Origin: Euptelea pleiosperma
Lineage: Eukaryota; Streptophyta; Magnoliopsida; Ranunculales; Eupteleaceae
DNA: 64,000 nt
Direction: 5' to 3'
Assembly: GCA_035048495.1 (NCBI GenBank)
Contig: JASUTR010000184.1
Location: forward strand, 310,001-374,000
Under the pieces are notes generated by a model, which made no database searches, was not told where the DNA came from, and was given only the letters and a program-made list of their open reading frames with translations. Below, one piece after another: positions 34,770 through 48,200 of this stretch; positions within the stretch are counted from its first letter, which is position 1; each line of letters starts with the position of its first letter. The position numbers were made by a program, and so were the translations under genes.

Positions 34770-36600
34770 TTGATGCAATATGATTTCCTTGATTTTCATG
34801 CATTTGATGCAAAGGGTACTTGTTCTTCACCGTGACCTTGTTGATCTGTCTGTAGTCAATGCACATCCTCAAGGAACCATCCTTTTTCACGAACAAGACC
34901 GGAGCACTCCAAGGGGAGACACTCGGTCGTATGAGGCCCTTGGTTCCTAAGTTCTCTAACTGAACCTTCAATTTCTTGAGCTCTGCCAGTGCCATTCTAT
35001 AGGGCGTCATGGAAATATGTGAAGTCCCAGCATAAGCTCAATGGAAACCCAACTTCTCTCTTTGGAGGCAATCTTTGCAATTCCTGTAGAAAGATATCCC
35101 TGAATTCGCTAACCATAGGAATCTACTCCATCTGAGCCCTCTCGCTCTCTTCCCCTCTATGAAGGCGAGGAAACTCGCACAATCGGCCTCATGCTTCTTA
35201 CAAACACGTAGGGTCGATACAACTGATGCATGGGATGATATTCTCACACCCACAAACTGAAAAGGAGATTGTACCAGTATCTGGAACGTCGCCTTCTTCA
35301 CATAACAATCCACTGTTGCCTGATATGCTACAACCAGTCTATTCCGAGAATAACGTGAAAATCAGTCATCTCTAATAGGATCAAGTCGACAGTCAAATCA
35401 TGATCCCCTATCCAGATTAGACAGTTCTTACACATGATCTACAATACAAATCCCTCCCAGAGGTGTAGATACAGTAAACATAAAGTCTAATGGATCGAAT
35501 ACAAAGCCCAAAGCATTAGCAAACGTAACAGATACAAAGAATGGGTAGAACCCGAATCAATCAACACTTTAGCATACACATGTGAGATTAGAAGAGTACC
35601 TTCTACCACATTCTTGGATGCTCTCACATCCTGCTGTGTCAAGGCATAAACTCTGCCTGGAACACAGGGCTTGTGCGCCTCACTCAATTGCCTTCGGCGA
35701 AAACCTCAAGGGCAAGACCTCGCAATGTGTCCATACTCCTTGCAAACGTGGCACTACGTGTGGGTTGGATTGTTTGAGCTAGTTGAGCTTACTGGTTCGA
35801 GTGAGTTGGTGTGTATGGGCTACTACTGTTTCTTTGTAGATGCATGTACACTCTGAGTAACTGCGGCCACAGCTCTACCCTTTCCCTTCAAATCAACCCG
35901 ATCTTTGAAGAACTCTATCCCTCTCCAATGACAAAGCCATGTCTACTACAGATGAATACATCCGCAGCATGTGGCCCACCACTAACCTCCTAATCGCACA
36001 TCGAAGTCCTGCTTGAAACATACCACTAACCTCCTGATCACACATCGAAGTCCTGCCTGAAACATATTTGCCCTCCTCTCCTTAATGGAGATGATATGGG
36101 GTGCATATCGAGAGAGCATGTCGAACTCTACTGTATACTGAGCAACAGTTGATGTCCCCTACACCGATCCCAAAAACTCTATCTCATTCTGATCTCACAA
36201 TGTCTCTGGAAGTACTTCTCCAAAAACGCCTCCCGGAAACGTGGTCACGAAATCTCCTCATCCTCTCCCTGGGAGGTAACTACAAATTCCCACCAGCTAC
36301 TCGACTCATCCTCTAGTACAAAGATTGCCAGCTCCACCATCCTATCCTCCAGGCATCGCATAGCTTGAAGGTCTTTTCGATCGCCTTCAGCCATCTCTCG
36401 GTAGCCATAGGATCGAGTAGTCCTTTGAATATCGGCACTTTCAAACATTGAAACTCACGTAGAGTACCATCTTGGTTTTCACGGACAAGTTCAACCCTGA
36501 CCTCTCGAACATGTCGGTCTAGTGCTATGGTAATACTACCCAGCGTTGTATGAACACCAACCAGTTGGGGCTCAATTATGGATTATAGGGTATGGATACA
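34770..36600 (-). pseudogene. decayed Ty3 chromovirus-like gag, protease and RT start
   Basis: From right to left on the minus strand: gag (ATERWLKAIEKTFKLCDAWR-like block, then VLEDESSSWWEFVVTSQGED); protease (YALTQQDVRASKNVVEGTLL then ISHVYAKVLIDSGSTHS with the DSG triad); and RT start ([20 protein letters not shown], then [20 protein letters not shown]). RT stops after NKYPLHQM. The motif style fits Tekay/Del-type Ty3 elements rather than Tat. Many stops are present and no LTR was identified. Confidence 0.8.
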
Positions 36601-36972
36601 TGTGTCTTTGCTTTCTTCACCATCCTTCCTAAATAAAGAAGGATATGTTAAGCGAGAACCAAAAACTACAAGAATAATATTAAGGGAAACAAGTACATTA
36701 TGCAGTTCTATTATCTTTATTAGTTCTTCAATCAAAGATTCAATTATGATCTTTAATTAGTTTATAAGTGATTCAATGAAAAACTCGTTACTCAGTTCTA
36801 TTAAGTTACAAAGTTCTGAGGATTAGTAACATATAGCTTTGTACCAAGATGTCCACCCCCAAATCCGTTATACGATGATGATCTTTCACGCATCTCAAAG
36901 CGCAACATATAGGTAGAATACTATATGCGCACTGTAAATCAAAACATATAACTTAATGCAGTGGAAATACAC
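36601..36972. other. non-coding intron sequence
   Basis: No feature is recognised. Confidence 0.5.
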
Positions 36973-36985
36973 CAGTTAATTTTTT

Positions 36986-37767
36986 ATTTTTTTTGATAAG
37001 TATAAACTTTATTGGGCCAATGCCAGAAAAGAACAAGCCTTAGCTAAGGAGGTCGAGATGACCTACGAATCACCAAGGCAAGCCAACAAAAGACAAGAAA
37101 AGAAACAGCTAAGAACGATCCCGATTACAAATGATATCCCACCGATAAACAAAATCCTCAAAAAATAAGCCCCTGCATTCAGGAATCGCTTTAGACCAGA
37201 GATACATTAACCCCTTGATGTTGAGAATAATGGCGACCAGATCAGCTTCCTTGCCCTCGAAAACTCTCTGGTTCCTTTCCTTCCAAAGACCCCAGAGGAT
37301 CGCGAGGGGAAGGAATCTCTATAGAACATTACCTCTGGCTGAAAAAAAATTTGGATATCCAACTGAGCATAAGAGACTTAGTAGAGCCTGGAATAACCCA
37401 ACGCATCCCAAATTCAGAAAGAAACGATCTCCAAACTGCCATAGCCATATCACAATGAATGAACGGATGATCCACTGATTCCCCACCCCTTTTGCACATC
37501 CAGCAGTAGTCAACCATAGTGAACCCTCTAGCCTTCAGATGGTTGATAGTCAAGATTTTATCTAGAAAAGCTTCCCATGCAAAAAAAGCTACCTTCGAGG
37601 GGGTTTTGGATTTCCAAACCAAGGACACAGGGAAGACATAGTTATCTGAATTGTGAATGGCCTCGTAGAACGATTTCACCGAGAAATTTCCACCTTTCGA
37701 CCAGGACCATATCCTTTTATCTTGAACAAGAGGGCGGAGATGAAGGCCCTGCAATCTAGACATCAGT
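36986..37767 (-). mobile_element. LINE 3' fragment with 13-bp target duplication
   Basis: The minus strand reads WSWSKGGNFSVKSFYEAIHN then TPSKVAFFAWEAFLDKILTI and WMCKRGGESVDHPFIHCDMA. This is the zinc-binding tail of L1-type ORF2. The poly-A tail is the T run after 36985. Perfect duplications CAGTTAATTTTTT lie at 36973-36985 and 37768-37780. Confidence 0.92.
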
Positions 37768-37990
37768 CAGTTAATTTTTTGCTTTAATTTTTTTGAAACA
37801 CTTGATAAGTCATGGGATACCTTCCCTTGTGAGTATCACCATCTCGGAATGGCCTCAAGAATGTCATTTAATATTCATTTTACCACAATTAAAATATAGG
37901 CAATAAAATACAAAACATCCATCACAAATATCAAAAGAGAACTTCCCTCCTCAAAATACAAAGTATTACATATCTAGGTTACCACCATTC

Positions 37991-38463
37991 TGTTGTATTT
38001 TGGTGAGAAATGCTCACCCCAATCGAATGGAATGTATGTCCAATCGATTGGAGGCGTTCGAGTTTTTGTTCCAATCGATTGAACTAACGAACCGAGAAAT
38101 TTTGGAGATTTCTATTTCGGGTTCTCTCATTTTGGGAAACCCTAGTTCGTCTTTGGGGGTTATTTAAGTGACCCATTGCTCATTGTATTGAGTGTGAGGG
38201 ACATTGTAAAGACTCTAAAAGGTGTGGGAGAAACATTAGAGAGTGCCAAGAGAGAGTTTGTACGAAAGATTGAGAGAACAATCTATGTACTTTGTTGATT
38301 TATAGTGAAGATCCGATCATCATCACTCGTAGACGTAGGTTTTGACCGAACCACATAAATGTGTGTGTCCTTTGTCTGTTTTGTTTGATTTCTTCTTTTT
38401 GTAGTGTGTTTACTGGAGGCCATCGTCGCTCTTCGAAGGATCGCTTGGGGCTTTTCCGCAACA
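37991..38463 (+). repeat. copia 5' LTR, 473 bp
   Basis: It begins TGTTGTATTT and ends CCGCAACA, so the ends TGTTG and CAACA are inverted. It is followed by AACTGGTATTAGAGTTC, a primer-site variant of the initiator-Met type, then a gag ORF. No matching 3' LTR is seen in the window. Confidence 0.8.
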
Positions 38464-38495
38464 AACTGGTATTAGAGTTCAAGGATTCAATAGGG

Positions 38496-39351
38496 ATGGC
38501 GCCAAAACATACAAAAGTGTCGAACGCCAGGTTCGAGGTGAAGAAATTCGATGGGAACAACAATTTTGGATTATGACAAGTCCAAGTTAAGGAAGTCTTA
38601 ATCCAGCAGGGCTTGCACAGAGCATTAAAGGATCAGAAGGGTAAGCCTAATGACATGACGGATGATGATTGGGAAGATTTTGACCTAAAAGCGTGTAGTA
38701 CGATTCAGTTGTGCTTGGAGAAAGAGATCACGTACAGCGTGATGCACAAGAACTCCGCGACGACGCTTTGGTCAAAGCTTGAAAGCCTCTACATGACGAA
38801 GTCTCTCACCAGTAGATTGTACCTTAAGAAGCAGCTCTATGCATTGAGCATGAAGGTACGACTATGAACGAACATCTAAATGGGTTTAATAATATTTTGT
38901 TTGATTTATTAAACGTAGATGTTAAGTTGGAAGATGAAGACAAAGCCCTGATTCTTCCGACTTCTCTCCCTGATTCGTTTGAGCATCTCGTTACAACGTT
39001 GCTCTACGGGAAAGATACCATTGATTTGGTAGATGTTACAGTGGCTCTTCTGTCCGAAGAATATAGGAAGAAGACCCCTAGTAATAGCTCTCAGGCAGAA
39101 GGCCTGATGGTTAGGAGAAGATCAGAAAATAAAGAATATGGAGAAAGTAGTTCCAGATCGAAAGCCGGGAAAGAGGTGAAGTGTTATTTCTGTGAGAAGA
39201 ACGGGCATTTTAAGAATTGTCCTAAACTCAAAGCAAAAGAAGAAAAGAAAAATAGAACCTTTAATGTTGCGAGTGTTGCTGAGGAGACTTCAGAAGACGA
39301 TGAAAATGCATTGTCAGTAACGGATCAAAAACATCTTGCGAGTGATGGTTG
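38496..39351 (+). pseudogene. copia-type gag, truncated
   Basis: ATG at 38496 gives MAPKHTKVSNARFEVKKFDG, the start of a copia gag (UBN2-like). A TGA replaces a Trp codon after NNFGL near 38574. A frameshift near 38860 separates ALSMK from TMNEHLNGFNNILFDLLN. The zinc knuckle reads CYFCEKNGHFKNC, one residue short of CX2CX4HX4C. The frame runs into foreign sequence at about 39352, before the protease. Confidence 0.85.
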
Positions 39352-40329
39352 TGTCACGCCCCGAATCCGGATACCCAGATACGACCCAAAAATCCGTGGA
39401 TCGACCCGTACCCGAACCCAGAGGTGATCTATGAATGTCCCCTAGTGGTCCAATTAGGTCAATTAGACTACTAACGTTCATTCGAAAACCCACTAAGTAA
39501 ATAAAAAGGTCTAGATGTAGAAAATAATTAATTAAAATAATTCAAAAAAATCAAATAATTTAATCGCTCAAATAATATGGAGAGAAAGAGGTGAGAACAT
39601 GCTCTCAATCAAAGGACTACATGCCCGTGAAAATAAATATGCAATGTTTTAGAACAATTGAAATAAAGTCTTTTAAAGTGTGGGATCGACTCCCAAATTC
39701 TCGTCGATCTCTTCGAGTGCACCGGAGTCTTTCGCCTCAAAATCATCTCACGTATCCAACTCCTCAAAATCTGAAAATGGTATCGGAGTAGCACCGTGAG
39801 CCGAGGCCCAGTAATACAACAGTGTGCATGGTATGATATCAGACTATACAAGTTTTTAAATCAAGGTATGCATCTCAATCGTATAATAAGGATGACATGA
39901 ATATGAGGGTGAATGTAAGTGAGTACAGGATGCAAATGCAACTAGTACCCATAACCACATTGGGTCTCCATCTCCTTCCAGCACTGGGAGCGGTCTCATT
40001 GACCCATATGCAGGATATAATAACGTCTAGGGCCTTTCACCCTAGGGTACTGAACCCTAATTAATTGATAAAACCAATATAAACGTATATAATATACTTC
40101 AACCCCGTTCCCTTATGCACTCCTTATATCAAATGACGTAATGATCATGGTATGACAACAAGATAGTACTAGGGCTACATGGCATAAGCACACATATATT
40201 TAACATTTAAATAAGAATATAAAATGAAACATGATCATCAAAAGTGATAACATGGGAACGAATTAGGGTTAACATAGGAACAAAGAGAAAGGAGAACCAT
40301 CTAGAACTGATGACGGCATACGGTTAATA
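39352..40329. other. non-coding, possible LTR start
   Basis: It starts TGTCACGCCCCGAATCCGG directly after the broken gag. This resembles the 5' end of some plant LTRs. No right end or internal domain could be placed. Confidence 0.35.
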
Positions 40330-41930
40330 AGGTGGCAGGCAATGAGGACAGCATCACCCTAATAAAGCTTCAGGACATACATATGAAACATAAGGGTACG
40401 GGCAACATCCAATAGATGACGGTGCTTATACTCCAAAACACCATTTTGTTGGGAGGTATGAGCACAAGTCTGATGGATCATGCCTCGATCAGAACAAAAG
40501 GTCTAGATAGAGGCTTGCATGTATTCAAGAGCATTATCAAAACGAATTATTTTAATAGGTTGCCAAACTAAAAAGATATCTCATTATAAGACGTGGTAAA
40601 AACACAGGGTAATTCGGAGCGATCTTTTAACAAAAATAGCCATGCCATTCTAGAATAATCATCCACGAACACAACAAAATAAAACTAGATAAACTTTTAT
40701 TCTTGAAGGACCCTAAAGATCCGTGCAGATTACATCAGAAGGACTAGACTTACGACTCTCAATACGACGCGGAAAAAAACTACGGTGATGCTTGCCTAAC
40801 TGGCAGGCTTCACATTCTAAAGCAAACACTGGACTCAACTTGAGTATGACATGACGTAAATTAGACAATGAAAGATGGCTCAAACGAAAATGCCACTAAA
40901 ATGGCCACACGATTGCACTCATCACAGGTGCAGATGCAAACCATCCTCCTCATGCCCCAAACCAATCACCTCCGTCTTGAGATCCTGAAAAACACAAAGT
41001 ATGAAGGAAAGCTACTAAGCACTGTAAGGATTTAGTGAATTGACTAACAGATAACCAACTTAAATAGAAAGTCAGGAACAAACAAAGTGGAGGACAAAGA
41101 AACATATGTAATAGGGTGAATATCACATTTCCTTACAACTTTACGAGTAGACCGATCAGCTAAAACAATATGAAATCTAATGGACTGAAAATTAGAAAAG
41201 ATGGGCATTCACCCCTGTATTGATGACCTAGGAGGAAAGAGACTTGGCGGCCAAACATGCAGAATTATCTGTATTAGCCATAGTGGTTGTAGGCTGTGAA
41301 GAACTAGCGGTCAACGAATTCAAATTTTAAAGGAGTTGGCTAAGCTGAGTAATATACTCAGAAGGAACAACACTAGTGGATGCCTGAGTAGGTGGGTCGG
41401 TAGGTGGCTGAGAAGACTCATCGAATGCCTGATTGGCCCAAGTGGGCTTCCCCCACCTATCCCAACAATACTGCTCTGTATGTCGAGTAGCCACAAAATA
41501 CGTACACTTCATCTCACCACCACAAGTACCATGGCCTCTAAAACCAATACGTCCACTACCACCACGACCACGGGGAGACTCAGAAACACTACTTGAAACC
41601 AATGCGGAAGATTCCTTGTGAAAAGAAGTCACATTCCCAAGGAAGCACATTGAAGACAAGAGAAAGCATTGGCTACAGTTGGAAGAGATTCACTAGCTAA
41701 AATATGGCCCTAATCGAACTGTACTTAGGATTCAAGTTGGACAACAACAAGGCAACCTGAAATTCTTCCCGATGTCGTTTCTACTGCTCCTGATCAGTGG
41801 TCAAAGGCTGATATTGTTGAGCGATTTATCTCCCTGCTTAATAGTAAACATCGACTCAAACAAGTCATAAATGCGGGAGACATTCCACTCATGAGAATAC
41901 ATCTCTCGAACTACAACCCAAATCTGCTTG
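40330..41930 (-). pseudogene. decayed copia integrase, gag-pre-integrase and gag
   Basis: On the minus strand: gag with the EYITQLSQLL region and a broken zinc knuckle KCTYFVATRHTEQYCWDRWG (41430-41560); pre-integrase CEACQLGKHHRSFFPRRIES (about 40740-40810); and integrase VFVDDYSRMAWLFLLKD then IPPNKMVF (about 40440-40680). The order gag, pre-integrase, integrase is that of copia. Stops are frequent. It is on the opposite strand to the copia at 37991. Confidence 0.72.
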
Positions 41931-44762
41931 GCTACCAAGATAGATAACGTTAGAAGAAACTGACGTTATAACCAAGGAGTTATTTACACGGTCACTACTG
42001 AGTCCAGTTGTTTCTAATGTTCTCTGGGACTGTATGTTACAATAATAATTTTTTGGGTCCCGAACGGTACAATACGCATATCCGTGAATAGTATCCAAAT
42101 ATGTAAGAAAACCTAAACTTCTAAAAGTTCCCTGAATAGTCATAATTATAATAAACTACTCTTCAATAGTTAATAATGAAAATTATAAACGCAACAAGGG
42201 AAAAATAGTAAATTTCATATATATAGTGAAAGGCTAATCAGATACACACCATGTGTCCCTTTAATCATCTGAGGCCATTACAATAGGCTCCTTAGTAAAA
42301 CTCCACGGGCCTCAGTAATCTCAATTTTGACAGGAGGAGACGCCCTTATAGTCAAAGGAGCAAAAGAAGAACCACCGCCAAGATTTTGTCTCCATTGGTC
42401 CTATTTCTGCATTTCCTCATGGATCCTCTCTTTACACTCAGCCTGCTACTTGACCTTCAAGGCCTTGATCTAAACCATCTGCTTGTCATTCATCGCTTCA
42501 AGATGGGTCGTTTGGTCGACTTTGAGCTTAGACGACTTCCTTAATTGTACAACTGTGATAGGAGCCCTAAACCCTCATGCACTCTCTTACCAAATATTCT
42601 CGAGTACCTATATGTGATGATCCTAGACAACAATAACTTTGAAGTTCATCGTTAATAACTCATACTAAGCTACCTCAAAATCCCCCAAAGTCTTTTAAAC
42701 TCGGCCTCATCCTTTGCAAGCTTTTCTTCAACCTTCCAAAGCTTTTCTCAGTTCTTTGCACCTTGTTCATGTGGTTTCGAAAGGCATTGGAAAATTTTGA
42801 ACGCAGCTATTCATGTAAAAAGAAGAGAACTAAAACATTAGAGAACACGATCTTAATCATGAGTTCAATGGTACAAGATAAGAAAAGGTCATACTTAATA
42901 CCATATAATGGCCAAGTTCTCGACAACATATCTATTGAGCCTCTATTCGAATTATAGGTGTCAGAGGACATGCATACCTTAATTAACAAAATTTGGCAAC
43001 TACAGTGAAAGGAAAGCCTGAAGCCGTCTCTATATGATAGCTAACCCCTGTTAGAGAGTCAAGCACCCATACTTTTCGAGAAGTGGCAGGGGATCCTAAT
43101 GAAGCTACCATGACTCTGACACACCATCAACCCTAGTATGTTATCAGGCTAAGGGCACCAACAAAAGCGTCAAACCCAACTTCGGTTGCCCAAGAGAAAT
43201 ACTTATCTCATCGGAAGACTCCCCAACTTCCTTTAATTCTTGCCAAAATGGAAATTTACATTTTTCTTAAACTATACCCATTACAAATTCAGTTAATATT
43301 GAAAAATCACCAAAGTGCCACGACTTGCCTACAAAATAAAATGGAAGAAATAATTGAGGAGAATAATTGGATGCGGATGTCATCCAACTTCCTAGACCGA
43401 CGCAGCAAACTAAAACTCTAATGAATATTCTAAGAGAATTTGCCCAACCCCCAACTTCTCACTAGAGTAAATTGGGAATATAAAAATATAAATGGAAACA
43501 AAAACCAATTGGAAGATTTCCATGTATCACGATTCTAATGGAGAGACTTTCCGTATATCAAAATGGAAGTCAAAATGGTGGTATGTTAACAGCCCCTCTA
43601 AATCTGACAATTGCCCGCCTGACTAAATTTGACGGCATCTCGGACAGTCAAGACATCAAAAATCCCAACTACCCAAAAGTCATATATATGTCAACCCAAG
43701 ACCGAGTATAATATAATTCTCACTCATACCGCTTTATCTAGATGAGGAAGCCCACATGATAAAAATATTAAAATAGTAAGTCTTACACAATAAAAGATAA
43801 AATGAACTCAAAGTTAGTATGTCATGGTCGGTCGATGAATAAACCATATGTCCCGATTCCAACACCATATATGCACCATAAACAATTATGATTATCCAAT
43901 AACGGCTGCAACTCAACCTTATTTGCAATCCAACATATAAGGAATATTAAGACCCATTTATGCCAAGTACAGAACATAGGCAAGTATAGTAAGATACTGA
44001 CCACCTAATGTAAGAGACCGTCCACAATCCATTACACCATGATCAGAACATACCCTCATCCGAGAAACCAACGCCTGTCCCATAACCACTACAACCTCCA
44101 CAATCCGGGGAGGTCAACAAGTGTCAAGTAATTGTTGAAGATGGATCATTTTAGGCTATAAATGTTATTTCATTCCTTGTTAAGGTATGAATCCAACTCT
44201 TTTCGTTGGAAACCTGCATAATACCCAAGTCGACTAAACTTGAGTGTTTAGAGGGACCACACCATTAGAGCAAATCAACCAGTGATCAGAATCCGACTTT
44301 TTTTATTGAGACATGGAAATCCATATTGCTCAAATCTTTAACAGTTTCCTTCTTTTTCTTAATATTTTAATTTTTAAAATACATTAATATTTTTAATTAC
44401 AAAAAATGCATTATACATGTACTCAAACAACTAAAAATTCATATAGTGGTTATAGACTTTATGTTTAACTCAAATGTCTTATTTTCTACTAATCTATTAA
44501 TTCTCATACATCATTCATATCATATAGGTGTTATATATTTTAAATGCAAATTAAAAATATTTTTTTCTAGATAAAAATAATATGAGCAAGTTGTAAATTG
44601 GGAGACCCTATAAACATAACGACATCAGTTTTAAATTCAAAAAATAAAAAACAATTCAACCAAATTGTAAATTTGAAGATCCTATGGCTGAATTTATTGC
44701 AGTCGATACATCTACTTTCTATAACAAAAATATATGTCATCAAGTTATTATTAAAAACTTAC
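41931..44762. other. non-coding left half of intron 4 near exon 4
   Basis: Weak coding-like texture on the minus strand around 42350-42560 (Glu/Lys/Gln-rich) may be more retroelement gag. Nothing else is recognised. Confidence 0.4.
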
Positions 44763-45211
44763 CTGTTTACCCCATTCATATGCTTGGTCAATAAGGAAAG
44801 AGTATTCCAGATCTTCGAAACATTTTTGTAAAGACGAAAGGGGCTCGTTAAAGTATACAGGAAGACAAACTTTGGTGAGATCTTTCCCAATGTTATCTTT
44901 AATCATCGACCAGAGACTGACTCCCTTCTCTTTTTCGACTGGGTCTGGTAATTTCTTACGCCGCCTAACATAAGGGTAGTTAGTTCCAACAGCTTTAATG
45001 GAAGCGTCAACACCATCCTCAGAATCAATTGCATAAAGCTCTTCATCATCAGAGTCAAATGATGATCTCCGAAATTCAGACCCGCTACTTTTAAAAGAGC
45101 TTGATGAGAGAAAATCACGTGTATCAAAGAAAGTGTTGTCATCATCGTCAGTTTCTTCCTCTGCAGCATCATGTCTTTCATTGTCATCATCAGATTCACT
45201 TGCGCTTCCTT
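44763..45211 (-). CDS. ORP1: ORP exon 4: acidic linker and start of ORD
   Basis: This 449-base exon begins by completing the split Glu codon and covers residues 363-511. It starts with a Ser/Asp/Glu-rich linker ([12 protein letters not shown]) and reaches [20 protein letters not shown]. The ORD lid and first strands follow: [20 protein letters not shown]. It ends at AYEWGKQ before a gtaagt donor, a near-ideal splice site. The acceptor is ttcag. No stop occurs in 149 codons. The downstream intron is about 16.5 kb. Confidence 0.94.
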
Positions 45212-48200
45212 CTGAAAGTCATTCCAACCAAAAAATAAGAATTGCTGAAACATGTCTCTGAAGGACGGGAGAAAATACCAAGTGTGAACTAACAGCTCTG
45301 CCTGCATCTTCTCTACTTCAAGACATCATATTTTGTTTTGTAGTAAAATATAGCATTAGACAAGCAAGAAGAAAGTAGTGCATATGAAAAACACATGAGA
45401 TTTCACTCAACACCTTCAGATCAATGCATTAACCGAAGAAGTGTAAAGAAGCAAATCAATCTATTAATCTACAAAATTTAATCAAACAAGAATTAGCTTA
45501 TGACACAACTAAGAACAAAGGGAAGTTAACAGGCAATTGCACTGAAGTGGTGAAAATTTTAAAAAGAAATAGTAATAACCAGTTCAAGGTAAATCCTGCA
45601 AGAAAAAGAAAATGTAATTGTCTAAATGAAATGTCCAGTCATATGCATGCATTAACTTTATTGATATGCACTTGTGAAAGCATTTTGTACAGTAAGTCGA
45701 GAAATTGCAGTATACATGTTACAATTGTATGCAAGAATAAATGACAATTCAGAAAGAATGTAAAAATAATAGAAACAGTCTCACAGGATAAAGGGTAAAA
45801 AAAGGAACCAGACAAAAAATTTAGAAAGAAAAGGAAAGAATGAGAATAAAAACTCAGAATAAGCACAATAGTTTCGGGCAAAGCTTTCATAACTTACTTT
45901 ATTTATGGTAAACTTTAATTCTTTATTTTATTTATCGTTAGATGACGAAGATGGAGTTACTGGAACACAAATGCATTAGTAAGGATCAACCTTTTGGTAT
46001 CTACAAAATCTAATGAACCTGAGATTTCAAAAATATGTTGTATCAAGGGAAAATTAAAAATATATTCACCAAATGAGACATATATTGAAAGGCCCTCAAG
46101 GTTTCAGAAAGTACAACATTGTAAATCAAGTATATCATACCAAGAAAATGAGACCAGCACAATCTCAAGAATTTCTGCCTCCATATTTAGTTGTCTATGA
46201 ATTTGTGAAGGCGACAAGGTTTCCTGGATTGGTAGTCCAGGCCCTAGTTGCTAAGTTCACGATATACGCTAATTTTCTTTTCTTTACTTTTTTTTCCTGA
46301 AGAAACATATTATATGGCCGAACTATTCAATTGTTCGAAAGAATTCACGAATTTTTGGGCCAGCCAAATGATCCCCGTATAATTTTCAAACTATAATGAA
46401 TTTTTCCCAAATAATTCAAAAATCTTAATTTTTAAAGAAAACTATATAAATTGTCACTATTTTTTTTTTGCTGAACTTTTTAACATTTTGAATGACAAGC
46501 CTGAATCACACGAATACTTTTCCCATTCCGTCTATTTGCTAGTACACAAACTCTAGTCTTCTACAATGGAGCTACGGGGAAATCTCACATGCGTGGGGCA
46601 CGGGGTCATCAATCCAGATCACCCAAATGTTGGCTAGCCCCCGAATTGACCACAAAAGAAAATTCTTACTGTTGGATGATTTCAAGCCATCCAATTGAGA
46701 GCCTTCATAAATATGCAACAGTCCAAAATCTACCAACTACATAAAAAAGCTGTATTCAAGATCATTGATCCAGACCTTCAAATGCACATTGAATAATCCA
46801 AATAAGAGAGCCTTCATGAAATGCTACACCACCTGATGGATTAGCCAGAAGCTAAATTTCAATAACCATCCAAACCAGAGAGCCTTCATTTGCATAGGAT
46901 CCTAACCCTCCCAATCTAGTGTGATGGATAGGAGTGTCAATACAATGTCATTTTTATCCTTGGCTGATCCAAAGTATGGCCCATCTATTTGGACAGTCTG
47001 GATAGATGGCCATGTGTCACACATTAGGAAATCCCAAAAGGTCTAGGTTATTTTATGTAACAGAACCATGTGAAGGAAGGATTTGTTCTATTTCCTGAAA
47101 TTCAGAAATAACCATTGAGGATGGCTCCCTTTTCAGCCATCACACAAAATTTGGCAAGTACCCCTGAATCAAAGGGGTCCTAAGTGCAACCTATTGAAAC
47201 CCACTCAACCCCAAACAAAACAGCTATTATATATCCATTTATCATGTTCATCAGGCTAACCGATCCATGTATTGCTCCAACCCTCATCATTGAGAAAGAC
47301 AACTTTTAGGCTTCCCATCACGTATGCCCATTTATCATTAAATTTTATTAGAGTCTGCCTATTTGAGATGGCGGCACCAAGATATCCGAGTATAACAGCA
47401 GGTGATCCATGAATACAAACTCCATCTAATTCTTTGATGCCCAATCCAAACTGCCAAAGAGGCCTTGCTCAAAGCCCAATCCTAGCAAAATATTTTCTAA
47501 TATATCAAGGATGATTTCTCTAACCATGTACGTTCTACAAAACCCTAATGAAGACTTGGTTTCTCATACCAAAAGCAACATAGATTGAAACTACACAGAT
47601 GCTTAACTCTCTCATTTCTTTATCAGTCTAAGTGACATGCTACATAGACCATACAAAGTTTGTATTAATTGAACTAGGACCTATGTAACAAGGACACGAA
47701 CACGGGTGTCAGTGTCCGACACGGATACGAGGTGTCTAACACGGCAAGCTAAAAAAAACCGATACGGAGACACGTCCATACATGTCTTTATTAAAATATA
47801 TTAAAATATATAAATGCTTAAAATTATTATAAAATAACAAAAATAGAAAATAAAGTAGAAAATATTTATTAGTTTATTATTGTATGGAGGATGGAACACA
47901 ATAACCCGCTTTTAGAAATTAATTTTATATTAAAAATTACTAAAACAAGGGGTGACATGGCCATAAGTGTCCAGATGTGTGTCGGAAAGTGTCGACACAC
48001 GTGTCCGGGTGTCGAGGTGTCCGACACGGCAAAAACCCTAAAAGTGCAGTGTCCTTGTTACATAGACTAGGACAGAAGTGCTCTGAAATGCACACCGGTA
48101 CTATATGAAAATAGTGATATAATTCTCATTAGCCAAAAATATAATTTTGAATACTCACTGGCAGTCATTGGCAGCATTCCCCACTATAATTTAGTTAGTT

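Larger units (their letters stand above)
28235..44762 (-). other. ORP intron 4, about 16.5 kb, nested transposons
   Basis: The donor is CAG|gtaagt and the acceptor is ttgtag. It contains the elements listed between 28725 and 41930. The stretch 28235-28724 has no recognised feature. Confidence 0.88.

Noticed and set aside
47256..47444. 62-codon minus frame with YLGAAISNRQ resembling a LINE RT
   Set aside because: Only one short YLG-like match; the flanking sequence does not continue as RT.
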